From contig NZ_JAGHKO010000011.1 in the NCBI RefSeq assembly GCF_017742245.1, positions 336,518-400,517 on the forward strand: DNA of 64,000 bases, written 5' to 3'. This DNA comes from Niastella soli (lineage in GTDB: Bacteria > Bacteroidota > Bacteroidia > Chitinophagales > Chitinophagaceae). Shown here piece after piece: positions 27,445-37,190 of the stretch (position 1 is its first letter; each line of letters starts with the position of its first letter). The translations under genes were made by a program, and so were the position numbers. The notes beneath the pieces are model-generated. The model searched no databases, was not told the DNA's origin, and saw only the letters and a program-made list of their open reading frames with translations.

Positions 27445-27676
27445 TTGGTTGACAGGTTGACACGTTAACACGTTGACAGGGGTAAAGGCAAGTAGATTAA
27501 GGGTAAAGAAAGTATAAGGTTGATAGGGGTGACGGAGTTAATAAGGATGATAAGGGGGGCCGCGTCGCGGATTGCCGATTGCGGATTGCCGATTGCGGAT
27601 TGCCGATTGCCGATTGCCGATTCGGTATTGCCGACTTGTCCGCCGTGGCCTTGGCGAAAGCGGATTCACGATAAAA
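27445..27676 (+). repeat. Modular intergenic repeat, copy 2, with TGCCGAT/GCGGAT heptamers
   Basis: A GTTGACAGGTTGACACG/GTTGATAGGGGTGA stretch (27450-27555) leads to GCGGATTGCCGATTG heptamer variants (27576-27624). A segment with CGCCGTGGCCTTGGCG follows and ends in GATTCACGATAAAA, 10 bases before the next start. The minus-strand frame across it is repeat-derived. Confidence 0.75.
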
Positions 27677-27686
27677 AATAATAAAG

Positions 27687-29072
27687 ATGCGCAAACTTAT
27701 TTATATCCTTTGTTGCCTGCTGGCTTGGATAGATAGCAGAAGTCAGAATTCTGACGATTCCTATCGCGAGCCATTGAAACAGGTGTTAACGGAAATTCAA
27801 GGCCAGTATGGCATTAAGATCCGTTTTAACGACGATCAGGTAAAAGATCGCTGGGTAACCTATGCCCGCTGGCGTTTTCGTCCCGATGTGGAGAAAACAC
27901 TTACCAATGTGCTGGCATCGCAGGACCTGTCGTTCAGCAAAACAGGCGACAAAAGTTATAAGATCAGCGCGTATCAATATCATTTAAAAACAGTAGAAGA
28001 AGGCAAGGCGCAGTTGGAATACCTGTCTACATTATATAATGATGTAGCCAGTTGGGAGAAACGAAAGGCGGAGTTGCGTTCGTGCATGTATGAAGCGTTG
28101 CAATTATCGCCCATGCCACCGGCGCCTGCTTCAAAACCCATTACAACGCCTGTGCGTAAAATGGATGGATACACTGTAGAGAATATTGCCTTTGAGGTAT
28201 TGCCTGGGGTGTATACCGCTGCCTCTTTATATAAACCAGCAAAAATAAAAGGAAAGGTCCCGGTAGTGTTATGCCCGGATGGGCACTGGGAAAAACACCG
28301 CTACCGCGCCGATTGTCAGTACCGTTGCGCCACATTGGCCCGCATGGGTTGTATGGCCATCAGTTACGACATCTTTGCCTGGGGGGAATCGCTGTTACAA
28401 TTTAAATCCGAAGATCATCGCCGCCCGCTGGCTATGACGGTGCAGGCGTTGGGTGCTTTTCGCATACTCGATTATTTGTTGAAGTTAAAAGAAGCAGATA
28501 CCAGCCGGGTGGCCATCAGTGGCGGATCGGGTGGTGGCAGTCATACCATGCTGGTAACAGCCCTGGATGACCGGATAAAATTAAGCGTGCCTGTTGTAAT
28601 GGTATCATCATACCACAGCGGCGGTTGCCCTTGTGAAAGTGGACAGCCGGTGCATTTGTGTGGTCATGGCACCAACAATGTTGAAATAGCTGCTATGGCA
28701 GCACCACGTCCGCAATTGGTGATTTCCGATGGCGGTGACTGGACGACCCATGTGCCCGAAAATGAATTTCCCTTTCTGAAAAAAATGTATGGGTATTATG
28801 GAAAACCCGAACTGGTAGAGAATGTGCACCTGCCACAGGAAGGACATGATTATGGTATTAACAAACGCACTGCCCTGTATGAGTTTATTGGCAAACATTT
28901 CCATTTGGACCTGTCTGCCATAAAAGATAAAACAACCGGCAAGATCGATGAAAGCAAGGTGACCATTGAGCCCGAAACCGCATTGTATGTGTTCGGCGAT
29001 CATGGCGAGAAATTGCCCGCCAATGCTATTCATAGTTATGAGAAGTTGAAGGCATTGTTTGATAAGAAGTAG
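27687..29072 (+). CDS. Exported alpha/beta hydrolase (acetyl-esterase-like) with N-terminal STN-like domain
   Basis: A 461-residue exported protein. After the signal peptide, residues of about 28-95 (EPLKQVLTEIQGQYGIKIRF, then VEKTLTNVLASQDLSFSKTGDKSYKIS) match the STN fold normally found at the N-terminus of TonB receptors and secretins. From about 150 comes an alpha/beta hydrolase: VPVVLCPDGHWEKHRY, ISYDIFAWGES, the nucleophile elbow GGSGG with Ser281, and LPQEGHDYG for the catalytic His. The catalytic part resembles acetyl-xylan esterase/dienelactone hydrolase-type proteins that deacetylate pectin or hemicellulose. Why an STN domain is attached is unclear. An unusual feature is the Cys-rich HSGGCPCESGQPVHLCGHG stretch. 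Confidence 0.78.
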   Translation: MRKLIYILCCLLAWIDSRSQNSDDSYREPLKQVLTEIQGQYGIKIRFNDDQVKDRWVTYARWRFRPDVEKTLTNVLASQDLSFSKTGDKSYKISAYQYHLKTVEEGKAQLEYLSTLYNDVASWEKRKAELRSCMYEALQLSPMPPAPASKPITTPVRKMDGYTVENIAFEVLPGVYTAASLYKPAKIKGKVPVVLCPDGHWEKHRYRADCQYRCATLARMGCMAISYDIFAWGESLLQFKSEDHRRPLAMTVQALGAFRILDYLLKLKEADTSRVAISGGSGGGSHTMLVTALDDRIKLSVPVVMVSSYHSGGCPCESGQPVHLCGHGTNNVEIAAMAAPRPQLVISDGGDWTTHVPENEFPFLKKMYGYYGKPELVENVHLPQEGHDYGINKRTALYEFIGKHFHLDLSAIKDKTTGKIDESKVTIEPETALYVFGDHGEKLPANAIHSYEKLKALFDKK

Positions 29073-29433
<361 letters not shown>

Positions 29434-30309
29434 ATGAAGAATCACGTATTCACATTCGCACTATTAGTAACATTACTGACAGGCTTTGCTGCGTCTGCGC
29501 AAAAGCTGGTGAAAAAAGATGGGCGGTATAAGATTGCCGTGGTGGATCTCATGATCCTGAAAAGACAAAAGCTTAGCGCATTCCAGTTGTCAAAAGAATT
29601 AGGCGCGGATGGCGTGGAAGTTGATATGGGCGGATTGGGCGATCGCGAGACGTTTGATAACAAACTGGCCGATGATACCATCCGGGCTTTGTTCCAGGAT
29701 AAAGCAAAAGAGTTCAACCTGCAAATAGCTTCATTGGCCATGACTGGTTTTTATGCTCAATCATTCCCTGAACGGCCTACAGCAGTGAAAGCAGTGGGGG
29801 ACTGCATCAATACCATGAAGAAGATGAATGTAAAAGTTGGGTTTCTTCCCCTGGGTATTAAAGGTGATCTGACCAAGTTCCCTGAATTGAGACCAGCTGT
29901 TGTATCACGCCTGAAAGAAGTAGGCAAGATGGCAGAAAAGGCTGGTGTGGTGATAGGAGTGGAGACGGCTTTAAGCGCTACCGATGAATTACAACTGTTA
30001 AAAGATATTGGTTCACCCGCTATACAGATCTATTTCAACTTTTCGAATGCAATTCAAAATGGAAGAGACCTGTACAAGGAAATGGAAATACTGGGTAGTC
30101 ATATCTGTCAGATCCATTGCACCAACAAGGACAGTGTATGGCTGCAGAACGATAAAGCAATTAATATGACCCAGGTAAAACAGGTCCTTGATAAAATAGG
30201 CTACAGAGGCTGGCTGGTGATCGAGCGGTCACGCGATGCCACTGATCCCAGGAACGTAAAAAGGAATTTTAGCGCTAATGTGGCTTATATGAAATCGATC
30301 TTTCAATAG
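29434..30309 (+). CDS. Exported sugar phosphate isomerase/epimerase-like TIM barrel protein
   Basis: A 291-residue protein with a signal peptide ending AASAQ. The body matches the xylose-isomerase-like TIM barrel (AP endonuclease 2 superfamily): LSKELGADGVEVDMGG, GVVIGVETALSATDELQLL, IQIYFNFSNAIQNG, ILGSHICQIHCTNKDS and GYRGWLVIERSRD. The conserved Glu and His residues for metal binding are present. Despite the family name, exported members do not act on phosphosugars; some take part in periplasmic 3-keto-sugar lyase or epimerase chemistry. A Gfo/Idh/MocA dehydrogenase lies two genes downstream. ATG 29434 begins the signal peptide; the longer frame from 29278 only translates the heptamer array. 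Confidence 0.8.
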   Translation: MKNHVFTFALLVTLLTGFAASAQKLVKKDGRYKIAVVDLMILKRQKLSAFQLSKELGADGVEVDMGGLGDRETFDNKLADDTIRALFQDKAKEFNLQIASLAMTGFYAQSFPERPTAVKAVGDCINTMKKMNVKVGFLPLGIKGDLTKFPELRPAVVSRLKEVGKMAEKAGVVIGVETALSATDELQLLKDIGSPAIQIYFNFSNAIQNGRDLYKEMEILGSHICQIHCTNKDSVWLQNDKAINMTQVKQVLDKIGYRGWLVIERSRDATDPRNVKRNFSANVAYMKSIFQ

Positions 30310-30329
30310 TAGGAGAATAATAATTTAAG

Positions 30330-32207
30330 ATGAAGAGATTATTTAAATACACGATTGCTTGCTCTTTTTTCACCTTGGTTATGAGTTTGGCTGTACAGGC
30401 TGCTGACATTTATGTAGCACCTGGCGGGGCGGATACAAATGCGGGAACAAAAGAAAAACCCATGGCTACCATAGCCATGGCATTACGTAAAGCAAGGGAA
30501 ATGCGCCGGTTAAAAGACCCGGCTATTGCAAATGGCATTCATATTATTGTTGAGAATGGCGTATATGCATTTGCAGAACCGCTGTTTGTACGGCCCGAAG
30601 ATTCGGGTACGCCTGGTAGTCCGACCATTATTGAAGCAGCGCCTGGTGCCAAACCGGTATTCAGTGGTGGATTATCAGTAAAGGGCTGGAGAAAGGCCAT
30701 GGAGAAAATCCCGGGCTTACCGGCAGCGGCGCAAGGGAAAGTATGGGTAGCAGAGGCGCCTGTAGAAGCGGGCCGCCTGCTCGATTTCCGGCAGTTATGG
30801 GTAAACGATCAAAAGGCCATTCGTGCCCGCGATCGCAATGCCGATAGCATGAACCGCATTCTTTCCTGGAACCATGAAACCCAGCAATGCTGGATCCCCA
30901 AATCAAAAACAGCCGGCTGGGAAAATGCAGCCGGACTGGAAATGTATATCCACCAGTGGTGGGCAATTGCTATCCTCCGGATAAAATCGGTTACAGTAAA
31001 GGGTGACAGTGCCTTGTTGAGTTTTTATCAACCCGAAAGCCGTATTCAGTCTGAACATCCCTGGCCTGCGCCCTGGATCTCACAGAAAACCGGTAATTCG
31101 GCATTCTTTCTTACCAATGCCATTCAGTTTCTCGATGAACCTGGAGAATGGTACCTGGATGTAAAGAAACAACAGATCGTTTACTGGCCGCGTAATAATG
31201 AAAATATGAGCACTGCCCAGGTGGTAGCGCCCAATTTGCAAACTATTGCCCGTGTTGAAGGTACCATTGATAATCCTGTTTCGCACGTGTTCTTCAAAGG
31301 CATCGACTTTAAATACGCTACCTGGCTGCGTCCTTCGCAGGCCGGTCATGTGCCTTTACAGGCCGGTATGTTTTTGTTGGATGCGTACAAATTGAAAATA
31401 CCAGGCACGCCTGATAAAAAAGGGTTGGAAAACCAGGGTTGGATCGGTCGTCAACCCGGTGGCGTTGAATTACAGTATGTAAGCAACACCGGTTTTGAGC
31501 GTTGCAATTTTTCACATATGGGAGCCACCGGTCTCGATTATATTAAGGGCACTCAATACGATACCATCGTTGGTTGCACTTTCCGTGATATTTCCGGTAC
31601 AGCCATTCAGGCTGGTATGTTCTCAGATCCTGGTTTTGAGACCCACTTACCATATGCACCTGCCGATGAGCGCGAGTTGTGTCGCAAGCTCACCATCAGC
31701 AATTGTTTTATTACCAATTGTGCCAATGAAGACTGGGGTTGTGTTGGCATCAGTGCCGGTTATGTGCAGGGTATCAACATTGATCATAATGAACTGAGCG
31801 ATTTGCCGTATAGTGGTATTTGCGTGGGCTGGGGCTGGACGAAAACCATCAATGCAGCGAAGAATAACCGCATTCATGCCAACCTGATACATCATTATGC
31901 AAAACATATGTACGATGTGGGCGGTTTGTACACTTTATCGGCTATGCCCGGTTCGGTGATCAGCGAGAATGTGGTGCATACCATTTTGAAGGCGCCTTAC
32001 GCCCATGATCCCAACCACTTCTTTTATATCTATCTCGATGAAGGTTCTGCCTATATCAATTTAAAAGATAACTGGACCGAGCAGGAGAAATACATGAAGA
32101 ACTCCAACGGGCCCGGTAACACCTGGGAGAACAATGGACCAAACGTAGCCGATAGTATAAAGAACAGAGCTGGGCTGGAAGAAGCGTATAAAGCAATAAA
32201 AAATTAA
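30330..32207 (+). CDS. Exported right-handed beta-helix glycosidase, GH141-like
   Basis: A 625-residue protein with a signal peptide ending VQAA. The mature N-terminus, DIYVAPGGADTNAGTKEKPMATI followed by ALRKAREMRR, and then IIVENGVYAFAEPLFVRPEDSGTPGSP, is the characteristic opening of the GH141/GH120-type beta-helix. Later motifs include VSHVFFKGIDFKYATW, GVELQYVSNTGFERCNFSHMGATGL and GGLYTLSAMPGSVISENVVH. GH141 includes an alpha-L-fucosidase of the rhamnogalacturonan II pathway (BT_1002) and a xylanase, so specificity is open. It starts 20 bases after the TIM barrel gene and is probably co-transcribed with it. Confidence 0.78.
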   Translation: MKRLFKYTIACSFFTLVMSLAVQAADIYVAPGGADTNAGTKEKPMATIAMALRKAREMRRLKDPAIANGIHIIVENGVYAFAEPLFVRPEDSGTPGSPTIIEAAPGAKPVFSGGLSVKGWRKAMEKIPGLPAAAQGKVWVAEAPVEAGRLLDFRQLWVNDQKAIRARDRNADSMNRILSWNHETQQCWIPKSKTAGWENAAGLEMYIHQWWAIAILRIKSVTVKGDSALLSFYQPESRIQSEHPWPAPWISQKTGNSAFFLTNAIQFLDEPGEWYLDVKKQQIVYWPRNNENMSTAQVVAPNLQTIARVEGTIDNPVSHVFFKGIDFKYATWLRPSQAGHVPLQAGMFLLDAYKLKIPGTPDKKGLENQGWIGRQPGGVELQYVSNTGFERCNFSHMGATGLDYIKGTQYDTIVGCTFRDISGTAIQAGMFSDPGFETHLPYAPADERELCRKLTISNCFITNCANEDWGCVGISAGYVQGINIDHNELSDLPYSGICVGWGWTKTINAAKNNRIHANLIHHYAKHMYDVGGLYTLSAMPGSVISENVVHTILKAPYAHDPNHFFYIYLDEGSAYINLKDNWTEQEKYMKNSNGPGNTWENNGPNVADSIKNRAGLEEAYKAIKN

Positions 32208-32229
32208 ACTAACTGTATAAAATTATTAT

Positions 32230-33294
32230 ATGTTGAGTCTCGGGATACTAGGATTAGGAGAAGGGCGCAGTACTATGTCTGCCGCTTTGAACAGCGCAAA
32301 AGTGAAGCTGAAAACCATTTGCGATAGGAACGAAGAATTGTGCAAACACCGTAGCAAGGAGTTTCAGTTTTTCAATTATACTACGAAGTATGAGGATATG
32401 CTGAACGATCCTGAGATTGACATCATTGCAATATATACGCCGGATAAATTGCATGCAGAACATATTAAACAGGCATTGCTGGCTAACAAACATGTGGTTT
32501 GTACCAAGCCCTTGATCGATGACCTGGCAAAAGCAAAGGAATTGCTTGATCTGCAAAAGAAAACCGGTAAGAAAGTATTTGTAGGGCAAAGCTCCCGGTT
32601 TTTTGAGCCTGCCAAAAGACAGCGGAAAGATTTTGAGGCTGGTTTGGTAGGCGAGCTGATCACTGTGGAAAGCCATTACCACGCCGATCATCGCTGGTTT
32701 TTAGAAAAACCCTGGGCTTTGGAAAGTTCCTTCAAATGGCTCTATGGCGGGTTAAGTCACCCGGTTGATTTTATTCGTTGGTACCTGCCCGATATTGAAG
32801 AGGTAATGGGGTATGGGATGATCAGCAGCAATGGGAAAACAGCTGGTTTGAAAAATGAAGACACCATGCACTTTATTTTCAGGGCTAAGGATGGTCGCAT
32901 TGCACGCGTAAGCGGCGCTTATACCGGGCCTATTCAGCCGGCTCAAAGGGATAGTGGCATGAGTGTGATCTTACGAGGTACCGAAGGCGCCTCTCAGGCC
33001 GATTATCATGAACTGCGTTATGCTATTACTGATAAGACCGGCGAAGAAAAAGTAGTTCATTGGGGCGATAAGACCATTAAATACTATTTCCGTTTTGAAG
33101 GCCAGAGTCACCATGCGGGGGAATACCAGAATTACCTGGAATATTTTGCCGATAGCATCACCAACAACACAATCGCTTATCCTGATCTGCAAGAGGGAAT
33201 AGGCACTATTGCGTTGTTGCAGGCAATGGATCAGTCTTTAAAAGAGAGAAAGCCCGTGAAGGTGAGTGATATTTTGAAGGCGCATGGCTTATAG
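32230..33294 (+). CDS. Gfo/Idh/MocA-family NAD(P)-dependent oxidoreductase
   Basis: A 354-residue protein without signal peptide, hence cytosolic. The N-terminal Rossmann fold has ILGLGEGRS (a GxGxxx variant), AIYTPDKLHAEHIKQAL and VVCTKPLIDD, the family's KP motif. The C-terminal alpha/beta domain has WLYGGLSHPVDFIRWYLP, including the His-Asp pair typical of the active site. Family members oxidise sugar hydroxyls or C1 of aldoses; the D-apiose dehydrogenase ApsD belongs here. In this locus, with an apiosidase-family enzyme upstream and a RuBisCO-like protein downstream, oxidation of apiose is a reasonable candidate role, but the sequence alone does not fix the substrate. Confidence 0.86.
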   Translation: MLSLGILGLGEGRSTMSAALNSAKVKLKTICDRNEELCKHRSKEFQFFNYTTKYEDMLNDPEIDIIAIYTPDKLHAEHIKQALLANKHVVCTKPLIDDLAKAKELLDLQKKTGKKVFVGQSSRFFEPAKRQRKDFEAGLVGELITVESHYHADHRWFLEKPWALESSFKWLYGGLSHPVDFIRWYLPDIEEVMGYGMISSNGKTAGLKNEDTMHFIFRAKDGRIARVSGAYTGPIQPAQRDSGMSVILRGTEGASQADYHELRYAITDKTGEEKVVHWGDKTIKYYFRFEGQSHHAGEYQNYLEYFADSITNNTIAYPDLQEGIGTIALLQAMDQSLKERKPVKVSDILKAHGL

Positions 33295-33325
33295 ATAATT
33301 AAACCCTGATAACTAAATCTTAACG

Positions 33326-34912
33326 ATGAAGGCCATATACAATCTGTTACAACCAGTAGACTTTGTAATTGTTGCGATTTACCTGGCGATCCTTCTTGGA
33401 ATAGGGCTATGGGTAAGTTTTGGACAAAAAAAGAACAAAGACCAAAACCTGTTCCTGGCCGATAAATCATTAGGCTGGGCGAGCATAGGTTTTACCATGT
33501 GGGGTACCAATGTAGGGCCCTCCATGTTAGTAGCATCAGCCAGTGCCGGTTATTTATCCGGCATAGTATCTGGTAATTTTGCGTGGTATGCGTTTGTGTT
33601 CATTCTCATGCTGGCGGTGGTATTTGCACCTCGGTACCTGGGCGCCAATGTATCCACCTTACCTGAGTTCTTAGGAAAACGGTTCGGTGAGAATACCCGC
33701 AATATTCTGGCCTGGTATACCCTGATCACTATTTTGATCTCCTGGCTGTCGCTGGGCTTGTTTGCCGGCGGTGTGTTGATCAGACAACTGCTGGGATTGG
33801 AAATGTGGTTGTCGGTGATCGTTATGGTGGTGGTGTCTACTTTGTTTGTTATTGCAGGTGGCTTAAAAACCATTGCCTATACCAGCGTATTTCAAATGTT
33901 GTTGTTGATTGCGGTATCATTATTACTGGTGGTACTAGGGGTGTCAAAAGCCGGAGGTCTACATGCTATATATGAAAAAACACCGCCGCATTTCTGGAAT
34001 TTGTTTCAACCTAACAGCGATACAAGCTATCCCTGGCTGCCTATTTTGCTGGGGTACCCCGTTATGGGGGTGTGGTTCTTTTGTACCGAACAATCCATGG
34101 TACAGTCCGTATTAGGAGCCAAAAGTTTAAAACAGGGACAATTGGGCGCCAACTTTATTGGCTGGTTAAAAATACTGGATGTGCCCCTGTTTATTTTACC
34201 TGGGATAATTTGTTATGTGCTGTATCCGAATATAAATCCTGATGAAGCTTACCTGACGATGGTAACCAATTTGTTTCCGGCAGGTTTGAAGGGCCTGATC
34301 ATCGTAGTGCTGGTGGCTTGTTTAATAAGCACCATTGGCGCCTCGCTCAATTCAGTGAGTACGGTGTTTACCATGGATATATATGTTAAAAAATACAATG
34401 CTCAGGCTACTAACCGGGAGATCATTCGTGTAGGCCGGATCATTACGGTGGTGGGAGCCATCGTATCAGTTGCGGTGGCACTGGCGATTGATCTGATAAA
34501 AGGGCTGGACCTGTTTAACGTGTTTCAGTCGGTGTTAGGTTTCCTGGCGCCGCCTATGACCGTTGCTTTTTTGTTTGGCGTGCTTTGGAAGAAAACAACG
34601 CCCCGCGCCATCAATTGTGTATTGACCATAGGTACGGCGTTTTGCCTGTTGATAGGGATCTTATATTTGTGGGTATACCCGTCAAAAACATACACCATTT
34701 GGCCGCATTTTATGCTGTTGTCGTTTTACCTGTTTCTTGTATTAAGCGCCATGACGATTTTGATCTCGGTTTTTGATAAAAAAGGTGCATTACAAATACA
34801 GCAGGCCGCTTATTTTAAAAGCCTGGCCAAACCCGACAAACGGGTATGGGTTATGTGGAGCGTACTTGTAGCGGTAATGATAGGATTGTACTTAGTTTTT
34901 AACGGACACTAA
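33326..34912 (+). CDS. Sodium:solute symporter (SSS family), second copy
   Basis: A 528-residue inner-membrane protein with about 13-14 hydrophobic helices. The N-terminus, PVDFVIVAIYLAILLGIGLWV, LADKSLGWASIGFTMWGTNVGPSMLVASAS, and TLPEFLGKRFGENTRNILAW are SSS sugar-symporter motifs, more like sodium/glucose or sodium/galactose transporters than the copy at 25873. It follows the Gfo/Idh/MocA gene by 31 bases and precedes a GH78 gene by 27, so it probably imports a monosaccharide or small glycoside released in the periplasm. Rhamnose, apiose or a keto-sugar would fit the neighbours; this is inference. Confidence 0.91.
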   Translation: MKAIYNLLQPVDFVIVAIYLAILLGIGLWVSFGQKKNKDQNLFLADKSLGWASIGFTMWGTNVGPSMLVASASAGYLSGIVSGNFAWYAFVFILMLAVVFAPRYLGANVSTLPEFLGKRFGENTRNILAWYTLITILISWLSLGLFAGGVLIRQLLGLEMWLSVIVMVVVSTLFVIAGGLKTIAYTSVFQMLLLIAVSLLLVVLGVSKAGGLHAIYEKTPPHFWNLFQPNSDTSYPWLPILLGYPVMGVWFFCTEQSMVQSVLGAKSLKQGQLGANFIGWLKILDVPLFILPGIICYVLYPNINPDEAYLTMVTNLFPAGLKGLIIVVLVACLISTIGASLNSVSTVFTMDIYVKKYNAQATNREIIRVGRIITVVGAIVSVAVALAIDLIKGLDLFNVFQSVLGFLAPPMTVAFLFGVLWKKTTPRAINCVLTIGTAFCLLIGILYLWVYPSKTYTIWPHFMLLSFYLFLVLSAMTILISVFDKKGALQIQQAAYFKSLAKPDKRVWVMWSVLVAVMIGLYLVFNGH

Positions 34913-34939
34913 TTTTTGCATTTAATAAATCTTTCCGGA

Positions 34940-37150
34940 ATGAATTGCAAACATGCCATATTGCGTCAAACGATTTGGATAGCATTAGTATTATTCGTCT
35001 GTAATACAGCCATGGCTCAGAGCGAGCCTGTACAAAAAAGCGCCCCAACTGCTCCTGCTACCTGGATCTGGTATCCCGGTGACTTCGAGATCTGGCTGGC
35101 CAATAATATGCAGAACCGCCGTACAGAACGTGGTTCTTTCTTTCCTCCATTCTGGAAGCTGGATGGACATTATGTGTTGATGGATTTTCATAAGGATGTG
35201 GAATTAACCGGACCTGAAGACATCGATGTATTTGTAGAAGGGAAATATATTCTCAAGCTCGATGGTAAAGGTTTTGAAGGAACACCGTCACGGATAACCA
35301 TTCCCGCAGGCAAACACCGTATCAATGTAAAAGTATTCAGCGCTGGTACCGTGCCTGCTATTTATGTAAAAGGTAAAACCATTGCTTCTGATTCTTCCTG
35401 GCTGGTAACCTTTGAAGATAAAGAGTGGATCGATGAAACAGGTAAGACCTCCGATGTATCGGCCACTGTTTGGTTGAATGCCGGCAGCTGGAATTTCAAT
35501 GAACCAACACAACGTCCTTCGGCCTTCAAACTGGCCGTGAAACCACAATCTGCTGTGTCTGCCACCAAAAACAATGGTTCCTTACTGGTTGATTTTGGTA
35601 AAGAAACATTTGGTTATATCCGCCTGCATGGGTTACAGGGCAAAGGCAAAGTGTCGTTGTATTATGGCGAATCAAAAGAAGAAGCGTTGGCTACAGGTAC
35701 CTGTGAAACGCTGGATAGGGTAGCCGTGAATGCTGATGGAAAGATGGATTCCATAATGATGCTTACAAAGGCATTCCGGTATGTAAATGTACAGGCAGAA
35801 GGCGGCGTTACGCTTGATTCTGTTTCTATGTTGTACGAATACCTGCCTGTAGAGAACCGCGGTGCTTTTCGTTGTTCAGATACTGGCATCAATAAAATAT
35901 GGGATGTAGCGGCTTATACCATGCATTTGTGTACGCGGGAATTCTTTATAGATGGAATAAAACGCGATCGCTGGATCTGGAGTGGTGATGCATATCAAAG
36001 CTACCTGATGAACTATTACCTGTACTTTGATGTGCCTACAGTCAACCGCACGTTGATGGCCTTGCGTGGTAAAGATCCCGTGACCAGCCACATCAATACC
36101 ATCATGGACTATACTTTTTACTGGTTCCTGGGAATATATGACCTGTATCAGTATACTGGCGATAAAACATTCATTCAACAGTTCTACCCCCGCATGCAAA
36201 GCATGATGGAGTATTGCCTGGGCCGTCGTAATAAAGATGGCATGATGCAGGGGCTGTCTGGCGACTGGATCTTTATTGACTGGGCACCCGGGTTAAGCAA
36301 AAAAGGAGAAGTGAGCTTTGAGCAAATGCTTTTCTGTAGAAGTCTGGAAACCATGGCGCTTTGTGCTAAGATGGTGAACGATACAAAAAATGAAACGCTG
36401 TACAAACAGCTCGCTGCCGATATGCGGTCGAAACTGTTTTCTATTTACTGGAACGAAAGCAAACATGCGCTGGTACACAGCCGGGTTGATGGAAAACCAA
36501 CCGATAACGTAACCCGTTACGCCAATATGTTCGGCATCTTCTTTAATTACTTTAATGAAGACCAAAAACAACAGGTAAAACAACATGTGTTGTTGAACGA
36601 CAATATTCAAAAGATCACTACGCCCTATATGCGTTTTTATGAGCTGGAAGCATTGTGTGCGATGGGTGAACAAAAATATGTGTTGAACGAAATGAAAAGC
36701 TACTGGGGCGGTATGTTACAGGCCGGTGCTACTTCATTCTGGGAAGAATACAATCCATCCAAAACAGGCGCCGACCATTATTCTATGTATGGCCGTCCGT
36801 TTGGAAAAAGCCTTTGTCATGCCTGGGGTGCCAGTCCAATTTACCTGTTGGGTAAATACTATCTGGGCGTACAACCTGCTTCGCCCGGTTATGCCACCTG
36901 GACGGCAGAACCCGTTCTGGGCGGTTTGCAATGGATGGAAGGTAAAGTGCCCACACCCAAAGGAGACATCAGCGTATATTGCAGCACTACCCAGATCAAG
37001 ATAAAAAGTGCTGTGGGAACAGGAATACTTAAGTTTAAAAGTCAAACAAAGCCATCTTCTAAAGGAGCTACGATCGTAAGCAAAGGGAATAATGTTTACG
37101 AGGTGACTATTGAGGCTGGTAAAGAGTACGAAATAAAGTATAAGAGTTAA
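34940..37150 (+). CDS. Exported GH78-like alpha-L-rhamnosidase
   Basis: A 736-residue protein with a signal peptide ending AMAQ. It has an N-terminal beta-sandwich (TWIWYPGDFEIW), a jelly-roll region, and an (alpha/alpha)6 barrel with the catalytic-region motif FFIDGIKRDRWIWSGDAYQS, which corresponds to the D-x-x-x-R-D-R and W-x-GD signature of GH78. FWEEYNPSKTGADHYSMYGRPFG near residue 610 supplies the distal Glu. The protein is shorter than typical GH78 enzymes and differs from the fused copy at 17711. It probably removes terminal rhamnose from an oligosaccharide. ATG 34940 is preferred over TTG 34916 because it starts the signal peptide. A short GTTGATCAG repeat separates it from the next gene. 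Confidence 0.84.
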   Translation: MNCKHAILRQTIWIALVLFVCNTAMAQSEPVQKSAPTAPATWIWYPGDFEIWLANNMQNRRTERGSFFPPFWKLDGHYVLMDFHKDVELTGPEDIDVFVEGKYILKLDGKGFEGTPSRITIPAGKHRINVKVFSAGTVPAIYVKGKTIASDSSWLVTFEDKEWIDETGKTSDVSATVWLNAGSWNFNEPTQRPSAFKLAVKPQSAVSATKNNGSLLVDFGKETFGYIRLHGLQGKGKVSLYYGESKEEALATGTCETLDRVAVNADGKMDSIMMLTKAFRYVNVQAEGGVTLDSVSMLYEYLPVENRGAFRCSDTGINKIWDVAAYTMHLCTREFFIDGIKRDRWIWSGDAYQSYLMNYYLYFDVPTVNRTLMALRGKDPVTSHINTIMDYTFYWFLGIYDLYQYTGDKTFIQQFYPRMQSMMEYCLGRRNKDGMMQGLSGDWIFIDWAPGLSKKGEVSFEQMLFCRSLETMALCAKMVNDTKNETLYKQLAADMRSKLFSIYWNESKHALVHSRVDGKPTDNVTRYANMFGIFFNYFNEDQKQQVKQHVLLNDNIQKITTPYMRFYELEALCAMGEQKYVLNEMKSYWGGMLQAGATSFWEEYNPSKTGADHYSMYGRPFGKSLCHAWGASPIYLLGKYYLGVQPASPGYATWTAEPVLGGLQWMEGKVPTPKGDISVYCSTTQIKIKSAVGTGILKFKSQTKPSSKGATIVSKGNNVYEVTIEAGKEYEIKYKS

Positions 37151-37190
37151 CCAGTTGATCAGGTTGATCAGGTTGAAAATAATAAAACAA

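Noticed and set aside
27497-27694. Minus-strand reading frame with AKATADK and RQSAIGN repeats
   Set aside because: It lies wholly in dispersed repeats, and the next plus-strand gene begins at its end.
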